Source: Flavobacterium laiguense (lineage in GTDB: Bacteria > Bacteroidota > Bacteroidia > Flavobacteriales > Flavobacteriaceae). Taken from it: a DNA stretch of 64,000 bases. Positions 54,871 to 63,429 of this stretch are shown here, one piece after another. The stretch spans positions 1 through 64,000 of the forward strand of contig NZ_QCZH01000021.1 in assembly GCF_003097655.1 (NCBI RefSeq), written 5' to 3'. The notes under the pieces were generated by a model. That model was not told where the DNA came from, did no database searches, and was given only the letters and a program-made list of their open reading frames with translations. Numbering within the stretch: the stretch's first letter is position 1; each line of letters opens with the position of its first letter. The translations under genes were made by a program, and so were the position numbers.

Positions 54871-56160
54871 ATGTCATTTAACTCATTAGGCTTATCTGAT
54901 GCTTTATTAAAAGCCATCAGCAAAAAAGGATATACAACTCCTTCTCCAATACAACAAAAAGCAATTCCACCAATACTAGAAGGTAAAGATGTTTTAGCAT
55001 CGGCACAAACTGGAACAGGAAAAACTGCAGGTTTCACCCTACCTATATTGCAAATATTGTCTCAAGGAAAACATTTGAGTCACAGACCTATTCGTGCCTT
55101 AATACTAACTCCTACACGAGAATTGGCTGCTCAAATATTGGCTAATATAAAAGAATACAGTGAATTTTTAGATTTACGTAGCACCGTAATTTTTGGAGGT
55201 GTAAACCAAAATCCACAAGTTACTCAATTGCGTCAAGGTATTGATATTTTAGTAGCAACCCCAGGTCGATTAATCGATTTGCAAAATCAAGGTTTAATAT
55301 CCCTGTCTAAAGTTGAAATCTTAGTTTTAGATGAAGCTGATCGTATGCTAGACATGGGATTTTTACGTGATATTGAACGCATTATGAAAGTATTACCTCC
55401 AAAAAGGCAAAACTTACTATTTTCTGCAACTTTTTCAAAAGACATCAAGAAATTGGCAATGGGTATTTTACACCATCCTGTTCAGGTCGAAGCGACTCCG
55501 GAAAACACAACAGTAGAGGCTATTATTCAAAAAGTATATCCTGTTGCCAAAGAGAAAAAAACAGAATTGATAATTAAACTTATTTCTGAAGGTAACTGGA
55601 AACAGATTTTGGTATTTACACGAACCAAACAGGGAGCCAACAAGCTATGTGAAAGCATGATTAGTGCAGGTATTAAATCAGCAGCTATTCATGGAAATAA
55701 AGGTCAAGGAGCACGAACCAAAGCCTTAGCTGGTTTCAAAAACGGAAGTTTAACTGCACTAGTAGCTACAGATATTGCAGCTCGAGGGTTGGATATTCCA
55801 TTACTACCTCATGTTGTAAATTTTGAATTGCCAAATATTCCCGAAGATTATGTTCACCGAATTGGTAGAACAGGAAGAGCTGGGGCAAGTGGTGAAGCCA
55901 TTTCATTATTTAGTCCAGACGAAACCACTTTTTTACGTGATATTGAAAAATTGGTCGGCCTGAAATTGCCTAAAGAAAACATTAAAGATTTTGAACCAGA
56001 TCCCAACGCATCGACTGAACCAATTAAGCAAGGGCAAGGAAGGCAACAACGCAATTCAACTCCTAAAAAAACAACCACTACTACTTCTAGCAGAACTGGG
56101 AATAATAGCTTTGGTCCGAGACGTCCAAGTCAAAACAACGACAGACGCTCTACTAAATAA
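54871..56160 (+). CDS. rhlE: DEAD-box RNA helicase, RhlE type
   Basis: The protein has 429 residues. The Q motif is [14 protein letters not shown], Walker A AQTGTGKT, motif [15 protein letters not shown], motif III FSATF, motif [13 protein letters not shown] and motif [13 protein letters not shown] basic, Ser/Thr/Gln-rich C-terminal tail ([20 protein letters not shown]) follows the helicase core, as in RhlE proteins, and would bind RNA. Likely roles are ribosome assembly, RNA turnover and cold adaptation. Its leader carries a good -7 box and its 3' end a strong hairpin. Confidence 0.95.
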   Translation: MSFNSLGLSDALLKAISKKGYTTPSPIQQKAIPPILEGKDVLASAQTGTGKTAGFTLPILQILSQGKHLSHRPIRALILTPTRELAAQILANIKEYSEFLDLRSTVIFGGVNQNPQVTQLRQGIDILVATPGRLIDLQNQGLISLSKVEILVLDEADRMLDMGFLRDIERIMKVLPPKRQNLLFSATFSKDIKKLAMGILHHPVQVEATPENTTVEAIIQKVYPVAKEKKTELIIKLISEGNWKQILVFTRTKQGANKLCESMISAGIKSAAIHGNKGQGARTKALAGFKNGSLTALVATDIAARGLDIPLLPHVVNFELPNIPEDYVHRIGRTGRAGASGEAISLFSPDETTFLRDIEKLVGLKLPKENIKDFEPDPNASTEPIKQGQGRQQRNSTPKKTTTTTSSRTGNNSFGPRRPSQNNDRRSTK

Positions 56161-56244
56161 CAGCTAATAAATTGAGTTTTGTTTTTTTTAGGAGCAGGAT
56201 GATTTCGTTTTTTTAAGAAGTCTCCTCCCGCTATACACTACAAA

Positions 56245-56282
56245 CCTTGTGTGGGCTAAACACTAGCCCTCACAAGGTTTTT
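56245..56282 (+). terminator. Strong terminator after rhlE
   Basis: CCTTGTG-T-GGGCT and AGCCC-T-CACAAGG form a 13-position stem with one T-T mismatch around a 7-nt loop, followed by TTTTT. Confidence 0.85.
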
Positions 56283-56398
56283 CGTTTCTATCGGGGCTAA
56301 TATACACGTTTTTTATTTCTTTCAAATTTTCTGAAATCTGAAATCTTCTACTCCAACCAATCAACCCGATCCCGCGGAAATGTCACCACAACGATCTC

Positions 56399-56548
56399 GC
56401 GGATTTTCAATCCGTGCACACACAGCACATCGACAAAGTGAGAAATAAGAAAAGGAATGATTAAAACAAATTGGTCTTGATAATTGGAATGGGCACGGAT
56501 TCCACCCGAGCGATAGTGAACAGACGAAGTAAATCCGCGCTATCGGGT
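56399..56548. repeat. REP-like palindromes, possibly from a RAYT transposon
   Basis: GCGGATT-TTC-AATCCGT forms a hairpin at 56399-56415. At 56493-56548 GCACGGATT, CGATAG, AATCCGCGC and CTATCG are arranged so that two stems interlock. Such GGATT/AATCC palindromes often flank REP-associated tyrosine transposases in Bacteroidetes. No transposase gene remains here. Confidence 0.45.
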
Positions 56549-56619
56549 CATCTTTATACTGAAAACTGTTGATTCAAAATACAACACTAATTTAAATCAT
56601 TAATTTACAAATTATTATT

Positions 56620-57318
56620 CTATTGATACTTATTCAAATCTAGATTAAGAATATTACCTACTCTGCTAAACTCTTCATTAATCTTTGCATTCAAGATTAG
56701 TTGCTCATTTGTTATTGGATGATTAAAAATTAACTGATGTGCATGCAGCATCATTCCTTTCAGGTCAAAATTCTCCAACCATAATTTATTTTGTTTGTTA
56801 CAACCATGTGGACGGCTTCCCAAAATAGGATGAAAAATATGTTTGAAATGTTTTCGTAATTGATGCATACGTCCAGTTTCAGGAATCGCTTCTACCAAAC
56901 AATATCGTGACGTTGGTTTATTGTTAAATTCTAACTCAACCTCTGCATTTTGCAAACGATGAAAGTATGTTATTGCATTTTGTGTAATGTCATCATCATT
57001 GGTCAAATCATAATCTATCGTAAGTTCTTCGGGTGACCAACCACGTAAAATTGCTAAATATTTTTTTTCGACTTCGCGTGTGGCAAAACGATCATTCATA
57101 ATTTTTAAAACGGCTGCATCCAACGCAAATAACAAAACACCAGATGTTTTGCGATCTAACCGATGAATTGGATAAACATGCTGTCCTCCTATTTGATTTC
57201 TCAATTCTTGAATAGCATAAACTTTTGCATCGCGCGCATAAAATGATTTGTGAACCAACAATCCACTTGGTTTATTAATTGCTATAATATATTCGTCTTG
57301 GTAAAGAATTTCTAACAT
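56620..57318 (-). CDS. truC: tRNA pseudouridine(65) synthase TruC-like
   Basis: The protein has 232 residues. LYQDEYIIAINKPSGLLVHK starts the catalytic domain and VYPIHRLDRKTSGVLLFALD carries the catalytic Asp. RMHQLRKHFKHIFHPILGSR and LMLHAHQLIFNHP-like elements close it. The HRLDRKTSG and PILG variants are typical of TruC, which acts on tRNA uridine 65, rather than RluA/C/D. It is the second RluA-superfamily member in the window; the two share little outside the core. A terminator of the neighbouring comM unit lies just upstream. Confidence 0.9.
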   Translation of the reverse strand: MLEILYQDEYIIAINKPSGLLVHKSFYARDAKVYAIQELRNQIGGQHVYPIHRLDRKTSGVLLFALDAAVLKIMNDRFATREVEKKYLAILRGWSPEELTIDYDLTNDDDITQNAITYFHRLQNAEVELEFNNKPTSRYCLVEAIPETGRMHQLRKHFKHIFHPILGSRPHGCNKQNKLWLENFDLKGMMLHAHQLIFNHPITNEQLILNAKINEEFSRVGNILNLDLNKYQ

Positions 57319-57329
57319 TTGGTAAAAGT

Positions 57330-57358
57330 AAAAGAGATTTCTATTGAAATCTCTTTTT
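57330..57358 (-). terminator. Terminator after comM
   Basis: AAAGAGATTTC and GAAATCTCTTT form a perfect 11-bp stem around TATT with A/T runs on both sides. On the minus strand it follows comM and precedes truC. Confidence 0.75.
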
Positions 57359-57513
57359 TGGCTTATTTATTTCTATACTTTTCTTTTTTCATTTTAGTTC
57401 GAAAAACAAAATCGGTTAAAAACAGAAAGTCACTTCCTCATAGTCGGAGACTTTGCCTTTACTAAACATCTGAAATCTAAAATCGTTAATCTAAAATCTA
57501 AAATCTAAAAATC

Positions 57514-59049
57514 TCAACCCAACCAACCATCACGATCCAAACTACGATATTGAATGGCTTCAGCAATATGCCCCGAAATAACATGGGGAGCTGCATCCAA
57601 ATCAGCGATCGTTCTGGCTACTTTCAAAATTCTGTCATAAGCTCGTGCCGAAAGATTCAATCGTTCCATAGCGGTTTTTAATAATTGTTTCGATACATCA
57701 TCCAGCGCACAATGTTCCCGAATGTGTTTGGTATTCATTTGGGCATTATAATGTATGTTTTCCATTGCTTCAAATCGTGTGGACTGGATTTCACGTGCTG
57801 ATGTCACTCTCTTCCGAATATCAACACTGCTTTCTGCTTTGCGATCATCGGATAATTTCTCAAAAGGAACGGGAGTCACTTCAATATGAATATCGATTCT
57901 GTCTAACAAAGGCCCCGAAATTTTACTCATATACCGCTGCATTTCGTGGGGAGAAGAAGTTTGTGGCGAATCGGGATCATTAAAAAAACCACTTGGACTA
58001 GGATTCATACTTGCCACCAACATAAACGAGGACGGATAAGTTACTGTAAACTTGGCTCTGGAAATAGTCACTTCACGATCTTCCAAGGGTTGACGCATTA
58101 CTTCGAGTACATCACGCTTGAATTCCGGTAATTCATCCAAAAACAAAACACCATTATGCGCCATAGAAATTTCTCCTGGTTGCGGATAACTTCCCCCTCC
58201 AACTAATGCTACATTCGAAATAGTATGATGCGGGCTGCGAAACGGCCTTTGATTCATCAATCCAACTTCTTTCAGCTTTCCGGCTACACTGTGAATTTTT
58301 GTGGTCTCTAATGCTTCCCGCAAAGTCATAGGCGGTAAAATACTGGGTAATCTCTTGGCGAGCATTGTTTTTCCGGCACCCGGAGGACCTATCAAAATAA
58401 TATTATGACCACCGGCAGCGGCAATTTCCATACAGCGCTTAATGCTTTCTTGCCCCTTGACATCCGAGAAATCGAATTCGGGAAACTCCAATGTTTTATA
58501 AAACTCAGCTCTGGTATCGATAGTTGTGGGTTCCAGCGTTCCTTTTCCTTCCAAGAAATCAATCACTTCCTGTACGTTGGAAACACCATAGACATCCAGT
58601 CCAGTCACAATAGCCGCTTCTTTTACGTTTTGAATAGGCAGAAAAAAACCTTTAAAACCTTCTTCTTTGGCTTTTATGGCAATGGGCAAAGCGCCACGAA
58701 TGGGCTGTAAACTACCATCGAGGGACAATTCTCCCATGATAATGTATTTGTCCACTTCAGTCGCTTTTATTTGTGCAGAAGCAACCAGAATACCAATAGC
58801 TAAAGTCAAATCATAGGCTGATCCTTCTTTGCGCAAATCGGCGGGTGCCATATTGATGGTGATTTTTTTCCCCGGCATTGCATACCCATTATTCTTGAGC
58901 GCTGCCGCAATACGATAACTACTTTCTTTGATGGCATTGTCTGGCAAACCTACCAAATGATAGCCAATTCCTTTATCCATATTAACTTCAACCGTAATCG
59001 TTGTGGCTTCAACTCCAAAAACGGCACTTCCGTAAACTTTGATTAGCAT
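57514..59049 (-). CDS. comM: YifB/ComM-family Mg-chelatase-like AAA+ ATPase
   Basis: The protein has 511 residues. The N-terminal Lon-protease-like S5/LonC domain (1-170, ATTITVEVNMDKGIGYHLVG) is followed by the AAA+ core with Walker A LIGPPGAGKTMLAK, a Walker-B region NGVLFLDELPEF and sensor LMLVASMNPSPSG-type residues. The C-terminus (SARAYDRILKVARTIADLD) is the Mg_chelatase_C helical domain. ComM is a hexameric helicase that promotes branch migration during natural transformation. It stands alone between two repeat-bearing gaps. Confidence 0.94.
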   Translation of the reverse strand: MLIKVYGSAVFGVEATTITVEVNMDKGIGYHLVGLPDNAIKESSYRIAAALKNNGYAMPGKKITINMAPADLRKEGSAYDLTLAIGILVASAQIKATEVDKYIIMGELSLDGSLQPIRGALPIAIKAKEEGFKGFFLPIQNVKEAAIVTGLDVYGVSNVQEVIDFLEGKGTLEPTTIDTRAEFYKTLEFPEFDFSDVKGQESIKRCMEIAAAGGHNIILIGPPGAGKTMLAKRLPSILPPMTLREALETTKIHSVAGKLKEVGLMNQRPFRSPHHTISNVALVGGGSYPQPGEISMAHNGVLFLDELPEFKRDVLEVMRQPLEDREVTISRAKFTVTYPSSFMLVASMNPSPSGFFNDPDSPQTSSPHEMQRYMSKISGPLLDRIDIHIEVTPVPFEKLSDDRKAESSVDIRKRVTSAREIQSTRFEAMENIHYNAQMNTKHIREHCALDDVSKQLLKTAMERLNLSARAYDRILKVARTIADLDAAPHVISGHIAEAIQYRSLDRDGWLG

Positions 59050-59416
59050 ATAAAATAGTTTTATTTAAATGTAATACCTTTTTCACTCCTAAACAAAAAA
59101 TAATTAACCAAATTCTTACTATTTATTATTATCCAGATAAATTCAAAGGCAAAGTTTACTTCGTGTTGTTTTCTCGCAAAGTCGCAAAGACGCAAAGCGC
59201 AGTTTTTTTTCTTTGCGCCTTTGCGTCTCTGCGTGAAATTTCAAAATCAGCGGGCTATTCAATTATCTGTCTAAAGGTGATTCAAGTTCACTACTAAACT
59301 GAATACTTTAAATCTTTGTCAGATAACAATTACTATTAGCTGTTTTCAAAACTATCTCTTGAATATTTATTTGAACTTTGTTTATCTTTATAACTTACTT
59401 GGCTAACACATCAAAT
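59050..59416. other. Intergenic region with a CGCAAAG-type inverted repeat
   Basis: About 370 bp. It contains the repeat cluster at 59175-59235 (listed separately). A TTTG... -like element near 59370 may belong to the promoter of the cytochrome c gene. No other gene-like structure is seen. Confidence 0.5.
59175..59235. repeat. GCAAAGACGCAAAG-type palindromic repeat
   Basis: CGCAAAGTCGCAAAGACGCA followed by AAGCGCAG, eight T, and CTTTGCGCCTTTGCGTCTCT then GCG form imperfect inverted arms of about 23 nt built from a GCAAAG unit repeated with a 9-10 bp period. Similar intergenic repeats occur widely in flavobacterial genomes. The function is unknown. Confidence 0.6.
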
Positions 59417-60283
59417 ATGAAATCAACAAAAAATAAACTTTTCATATCCTTCCTGCTCATTTGTAGTTTCATTTCCTGCAACCAAAAAAAGGAACAAGAA
59501 TTGAATCCATCAAATGCTATTCCGTCAGCAGCTGCTATAGTTGAGCAAATAGTAAATCAACCGGAATATCATATTGATTTATTGGATTTAAAAACAAAGA
59601 AAAAGCTTGGAAATGACACTATAGTAACTGTTATTAACGATCCCGTTTATCACAAAACGAAGAAATACAATACCGTTAATGCTTTGACACTTATTGCAAA
59701 CGAAATAGATTTAAGTAAAATCGATGCTAAAAGCACCAAAATTGTTTTCGAATGCATTGATGGCTACAAACCTGAAATGCCTTTAACATTATTTTTAGCA
59801 TCCAAACCATACTTGGCTTTTAAAGATTTGGATGCAAAAGGAACGGATTGGGAACCGATTTCAAAAAACGGAAACAAAATGGATGCAGCCCCATTTTATC
59901 TAGTTTATACGAATGCCCCTGCCGAAAATGATCATTATAAATGGCCGTATAACTTAATAAAAATTCACTTAGAGCCGATTGACAAATCAAAAACAGCTTT
60001 GTATCCCAAAGATCCGTTAATGGTTGCGGGTTATACCTTATTTCAAAATCAATGCATTACTTGTCACGCCATAAACGGAATTGGCGGCGAAATGGGTCCC
60101 GAACTCAACTATCCGAAAAGCGTAACGGAGTATTGGGTAGAAACCGAATTGGTCAATTATATCGTCAATCCGGCTTCGTATAGAAACAAAGTAAAAATGC
60201 CAACATTAGGAATCACAAAACAACAATCCCAAGAAATTGTAGGCTATTTAAAATATATGGCGAAAAATAAAAAGAAGAATTAA
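59417..60283 (+). CDS. c-type cytochrome lipoprotein
   Basis: The product is about 288 residues. MKSTKNKLFISFLLICSFIS is followed by a lipobox Cys21. A beta-rich N-terminal domain with conserved aromatic residues lies before a class I cytochrome c domain: QCITCHAINGIGGEMGPELN is the heme CxxCH site, and YRNKVKMPTLGITKQQSQ contains the likely axial Met. It is probably a periplasmic electron carrier or oxidoreductase subunit. An in-frame TTG 39 bp upstream would place the lipobox too far in; the ATG start is used. Its heme would be attached by CcsBA. Confidence 0.88.
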   Translation: MKSTKNKLFISFLLICSFISCNQKKEQELNPSNAIPSAAAIVEQIVNQPEYHIDLLDLKTKKKLGNDTIVTVINDPVYHKTKKYNTVNALTLIANEIDLSKIDAKSTKIVFECIDGYKPEMPLTLFLASKPYLAFKDLDAKGTDWEPISKNGNKMDAAPFYLVYTNAPAENDHYKWPYNLIKIHLEPIDKSKTALYPKDPLMVAGYTLFQNQCITCHAINGIGGEMGPELNYPKSVTEYWVETELVNYIVNPASYRNKVKMPTLGITKQQSQEIVGYLKYMAKNKKKN

Positions 60284-60426
60284 TGGCTCTTTACACTTTA
60301 TTGTTGAATTTAAAATTTAGACAGTTAGGATTCAATTTAAAATTAGAAACCGATTTTCTTACTTATTATAGCTTCAAAACAAGTAAATTAATTTAAATTT
60401 GATACTCTAATCTAAAAGATAATACC

Positions 60427-60804
60427 ATGGGAATTTTTAATGCCATTATGGGCAATGCATCGGAAGTAAATACCGAAAATCTATCGAAGGAATTTGAACC
60501 TTTATTGATAGAAGGCGAAAAAATCGAGAAAGGATACAAAGTAATCAAGGATATGTTTGTTTTCACGAATAAAAGACTGATTTTGGTCGAAAAACAATTG
60601 GTGGGAAGTAAGGTTGATTATCTTTCGATTCCGTATTCGTCTATTAAAAAATTCTCTAAAGAAAGTGCCGGAATCCTAGACATGGATGCCGAATTGAAGA
60701 TTTGGCTGACTGGCGAAGCTGCTCCGATCTCGAAACAATTTGGTAAAGGCGGAAATAATATTAATGAAGTGTACCAAATCTTGAGTCAGCATATATTGAA
60801 ATAA
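60427..60804 (+). CDS. Bacterial PH-domain protein
   Basis: The protein has 125 residues that form one bacterial pleckstrin-homology domain: EKIEKGYKVIKDMFVFTNKR, LILVEKQLVGSKVDYLSIPY and SSIKKFSKESAGILDMDAEL match the seven-strand bPH_1 pattern seen in YvbH-like proteins. It has no signal peptide or membrane helix, so it is probably cytosolic. The ligand is unknown. It stands alone with short gaps on both sides. Confidence 0.88.
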   Translation: MGIFNAIMGNASEVNTENLSKEFEPLLIEGEKIEKGYKVIKDMFVFTNKRLILVEKQLVGSKVDYLSIPYSSIKKFSKESAGILDMDAELKIWLTGEAAPISKQFGKGGNNINEVYQILSQHILK

Positions 60805-60900
60805 GTATTAAGTATAGAGAATCAAGTATTAAGATTTTTCAGACTTCAGAATTTGATTTCTTAATACTTGATTCTTAATACATCCTAACACCCAAATCAC

Positions 60901-61917
60901 ATGAAAATCATTATTCGCACTTTTAAACTACAGCTAAAGCACACTTTTACGATTTCGAGAGAGTCTCACGACATCCAACCCACGCTGATTGTTGAATTAC
61001 AAAGCGAAGGATTTTCGGGGTTTGGCGAGGCGACTTCGAATCCGTATTATAATATTACTGTGGATACGATGAGAGCGAATCTAGAAGCTATTATCCCGTT
61101 TATAGAAGCTCATAATGACGAAACTCCAGAGGATTTCTGGAATAGTTCTTCGGCTTTATTAAAAAACGATATGTTTTCATTATGCGCTTTGGACATGGCT
61201 TACAATGATTTGTATGCCAAGAAAAAAGGCAAAAAGCTATATGAATTATGGGGGAATTCTCCGTTGCACAACCCTAAAACCGATTACACGATAGGGATTG
61301 ACAAAATCGAGAAAATGGTTATGAAACTCAAAGAAATGCCGTGGCCCATTTATAAAATTAAATTAGGAACCAAAGACGACATTGCTATTGTTACCGAATT
61401 GCGCAAGCACACCAATGCACGATTTCGAATTGACGCCAATTGCGGTTGGACGGTTACCGAAACGATTAATAATGCCATTGCCTTAAAAAAACTAGGTGTC
61501 GAATTTCTAGAACAACCTATAAAAGCAGATCAATGGGCAGCTCACAGAGAGGTTTATAAACATTCTGTATTACCGATTATTGCCGACGAAAGTTGCATTC
61601 TAGAAGAAGATGTTGCCAAATGTCATAATCATTTTCATGGGGTGAACATCAAACTGGTAAAATGCGGCGGTCTTACCCCCGCGCGAAGAATGATTGCCGA
61701 GGCCAAACATTTAGGCATGAAAACAATGGTGGGTTGCATGACGGAATCCTCTGTTGGAATTTCGGCTATCGCTCATTTGCTGCCGGAATTGGATTATGTA
61801 GATATGGATGGCGCTTTATTATTAGCGGAAGATATCGCTACTGGAGTTACCATAAAAGACGGAATCATACACTATGCCGATGGCAACGGAATTGGAGCTG
61901 CATTAAAAACACAATAA
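60901..61917 (+). CDS. L-Ala-D/L-Glu-type dipeptide epimerase (enolase superfamily)
   Basis: The protein has 338 residues. A capping domain starts LQLKHTFTISRESHDIQPTL. The barrel has YKIKLGTKDD (catalytic Lys), FRIDANCGWT (Asp ligand), EFLEQPIKADQ (Glu ligand), PIIADESC (Asp ligand) and INIKLVKCGGL-like (second Lys). This Lys/Lys arrangement defines dipeptide epimerases of the muconate-lactonizing subgroup that act on murein peptides. One base separates its stop from the PLP enzyme start, so the two are coupled, possibly in peptidoglycan-peptide salvage. Specificity is inferred. Confidence 0.9.
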   Translation: MKIIIRTFKLQLKHTFTISRESHDIQPTLIVELQSEGFSGFGEATSNPYYNITVDTMRANLEAIIPFIEAHNDETPEDFWNSSSALLKNDMFSLCALDMAYNDLYAKKKGKKLYELWGNSPLHNPKTDYTIGIDKIEKMVMKLKEMPWPIYKIKLGTKDDIAIVTELRKHTNARFRIDANCGWTVTETINNAIALKKLGVEFLEQPIKADQWAAHREVYKHSVLPIIADESCILEEDVAKCHNHFHGVNIKLVKCGGLTPARRMIAEAKHLGMKTMVGCMTESSVGISAIAHLLPELDYVDMDGALLLAEDIATGVTIKDGIIHYADGNGIGAALKTQ

Positions 61918-61918
61918 C

Positions 61919-62989
61919 ATGAAGGTAAACGAGATTCCCAATCGAATAATTTCCGTTGCAGGAGAAGAGCACCTCTACTTTGGTGGAACCAATTATCTGG
62001 GAATCACTACCCTGCCCGAGTTTCAAACGATTCTATTAGCAAGTTTCCAAAAATGGGGAACGAGTTATGGTAGTTCTCGTTCTGCAAACATTCAGTTAAA
62101 AGTCTACAAAAAAGCCGAAGATTTGCTGGCAAAACAAATAGGAACCGACGCCGCAGTCACCATTTCCTCCGGTATGTTGGCCGGTAAATTGGCGTTAGAA
62201 TTACTACAACAAACATCCGATTTGGTTTTCTATTTTCCCAATACGCATCCCGCTTTACTGCATCCCTTTTCTTTACCTTTAATACAAAACGGAAAATTAA
62301 ATCCTTTTCTTTTTGACCCTACAGTTTCTAAAATTGGAATCGTGGCCGATGCCATTCCTTCGCTGGAAGTTACTCCTATTGATTTGAGTATTTTGCTTGA
62401 AATTCCAAAGGATAAAGAAATCACTTTGATACTGGACGAATCCCACAGTATCGGAATATTGGGCGATAAAGGTCATGGCGTTTTATACCAATACCAACTT
62501 CCGAATGTACATCGAAAAATAAGTATCGCTTCACTAGGGAAAGCTTTCGGACTTTCGGGTGGTGTTATTGCTGGCGATTTGGATTTTATATCTGAATTAA
62601 AAAAACAGCAAACTTTTATAGGGGCCTCAGGAATGAACCCCGCTTTTTTAGAAACCTATATCAACGCTCAAGAACTCTACGAAGTACAGCGACAAAAACT
62701 ACAACTCAATTTATTCTACGTAGAAAGTAATTTAATCCCCAACTCTGCCTTTACATTTGCTGCAGCATATCCTGCCATTTATTTTGACAACAAGGAACTT
62801 CTGAATTTATTGTTAGAGAACAAAATCATTCCAACCTCATTTCCTTATCCAACGGCTTCGGGAAAACTGAGTCGTATTGTAATTAGTGCTCACCATACGA
62901 AAGAGGATTTGGATACAATGATAAAACAATTGAATATTTTCTCGAATCTGTCCACTAATCTTGATGGTGATATTCGATTTGTCTTATAA
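61919..62989 (+). CDS. PLP-dependent aminotransferase/acyltransferase-like protein (class II family)
   Basis: The protein has 356 residues, fold type I. FGGTNYLGITTLPEF is the entry motif and GTSYGSSRSANIQLKVYKKA the cofactor pocket. LILDESHSIGILGDKGHGVL gives the Asp/His pair that contacts PLP, and IASLGKAFGLSGGVIAGD holds the Schiff-base Lys. This is the alpha-oxoamine synthase (KBL/BioF/ALAS) subgroup. It follows the dipeptide epimerase by one base. BioF-like or Kbl-like activity is possible; the coupling to an epimerase is unusual and the substrate is unknown. Confidence 0.88.
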   Translation: MKVNEIPNRIISVAGEEHLYFGGTNYLGITTLPEFQTILLASFQKWGTSYGSSRSANIQLKVYKKAEDLLAKQIGTDAAVTISSGMLAGKLALELLQQTSDLVFYFPNTHPALLHPFSLPLIQNGKLNPFLFDPTVSKIGIVADAIPSLEVTPIDLSILLEIPKDKEITLILDESHSIGILGDKGHGVLYQYQLPNVHRKISIASLGKAFGLSGGVIAGDLDFISELKKQQTFIGASGMNPAFLETYINAQELYEVQRQKLQLNLFYVESNLIPNSAFTFAAAYPAIYFDNKELLNLLLENKIIPTSFPYPTASGKLSRIVISAHHTKEDLDTMIKQLNIFSNLSTNLDGDIRFVL

Positions 62990-63429
62990 AAAGCAATGGG
63001 ATTTTAGCAGCCATTTAATACATCGTTCCGATAGCTTGTCAGGAGTGAATATTAATTATCCTTATCAGATACCAAAATAAGGCTTTGTGAAATCTGCGAA
63101 AAAAAATGGCACGCAGATCTCGCAGATTTACGCAGATTTACGCAGATTTTGAAGTAGAAGTATTGAATCGCAACTTTTCTTAAAATAATATATTCCAAAA
63201 GCGAATAGCCTGACAAAAAACATAGAAAACTCAAAAGTGCATTCTTATTTTGACTACACACAAACGAATCAAATTAAATTATCGCCATTTTTAAACGCTT
63301 TTCAGCCAATTGTTGCAAAAATTACAGGGGTCAAATTACAAAAATGATAAAAATTAAAAATCTACCCGTCATTTTAAAGGGTCTTTTGAATCATTTCATA
63401 ATTTTGTATAAAATTAAAATAACCAAACA
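62990..63429. other. Intergenic region with an AATCTGCG/CGCAGATTTA repeat
   Basis: About 440 bp before the ammonium transporter. It holds the repeat cluster at 63091-63150 and, beyond 63300, the likely transporter promoter region. No gene-like ORF with recognised similarity is present. Confidence 0.5.
63091..63150. repeat. CGCAGATTTA tandem/inverted repeat
   Basis: The unit CGCAGATTTA occurs in tandem (CGCAGATCT, CGCAGATTTA, CGCAGATTTA, CGCAGATTTT) at 63112-63150, with an inverted AATCTGCG at 63091-63098. It is of the same style as other flavobacterial intergenic repeats. Confidence 0.6.

Larger units (their letters stand above)
56161..56619. other. Intergenic region between rhlE and truC with palindromic repeats
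   Basis: About 460 bp. It holds the rhlE terminator (56245-56282) and an RAYT/REP-like palindrome group (56399-56548), both listed separately. No ORF is convincing; the repeat group looks like a decayed transposon or REP-like sequence. Confidence 0.55.

Noticed and set aside
55854..56078. Minus-strand frame inside rhlE
   Set aside because: Antisense shadow of the helicase coding sequence.
63052..63261. Minus-strand 69-codon frame across the repeat cluster before amt
   Set aside because: It runs through tandem repeats and has no recognisable motif.
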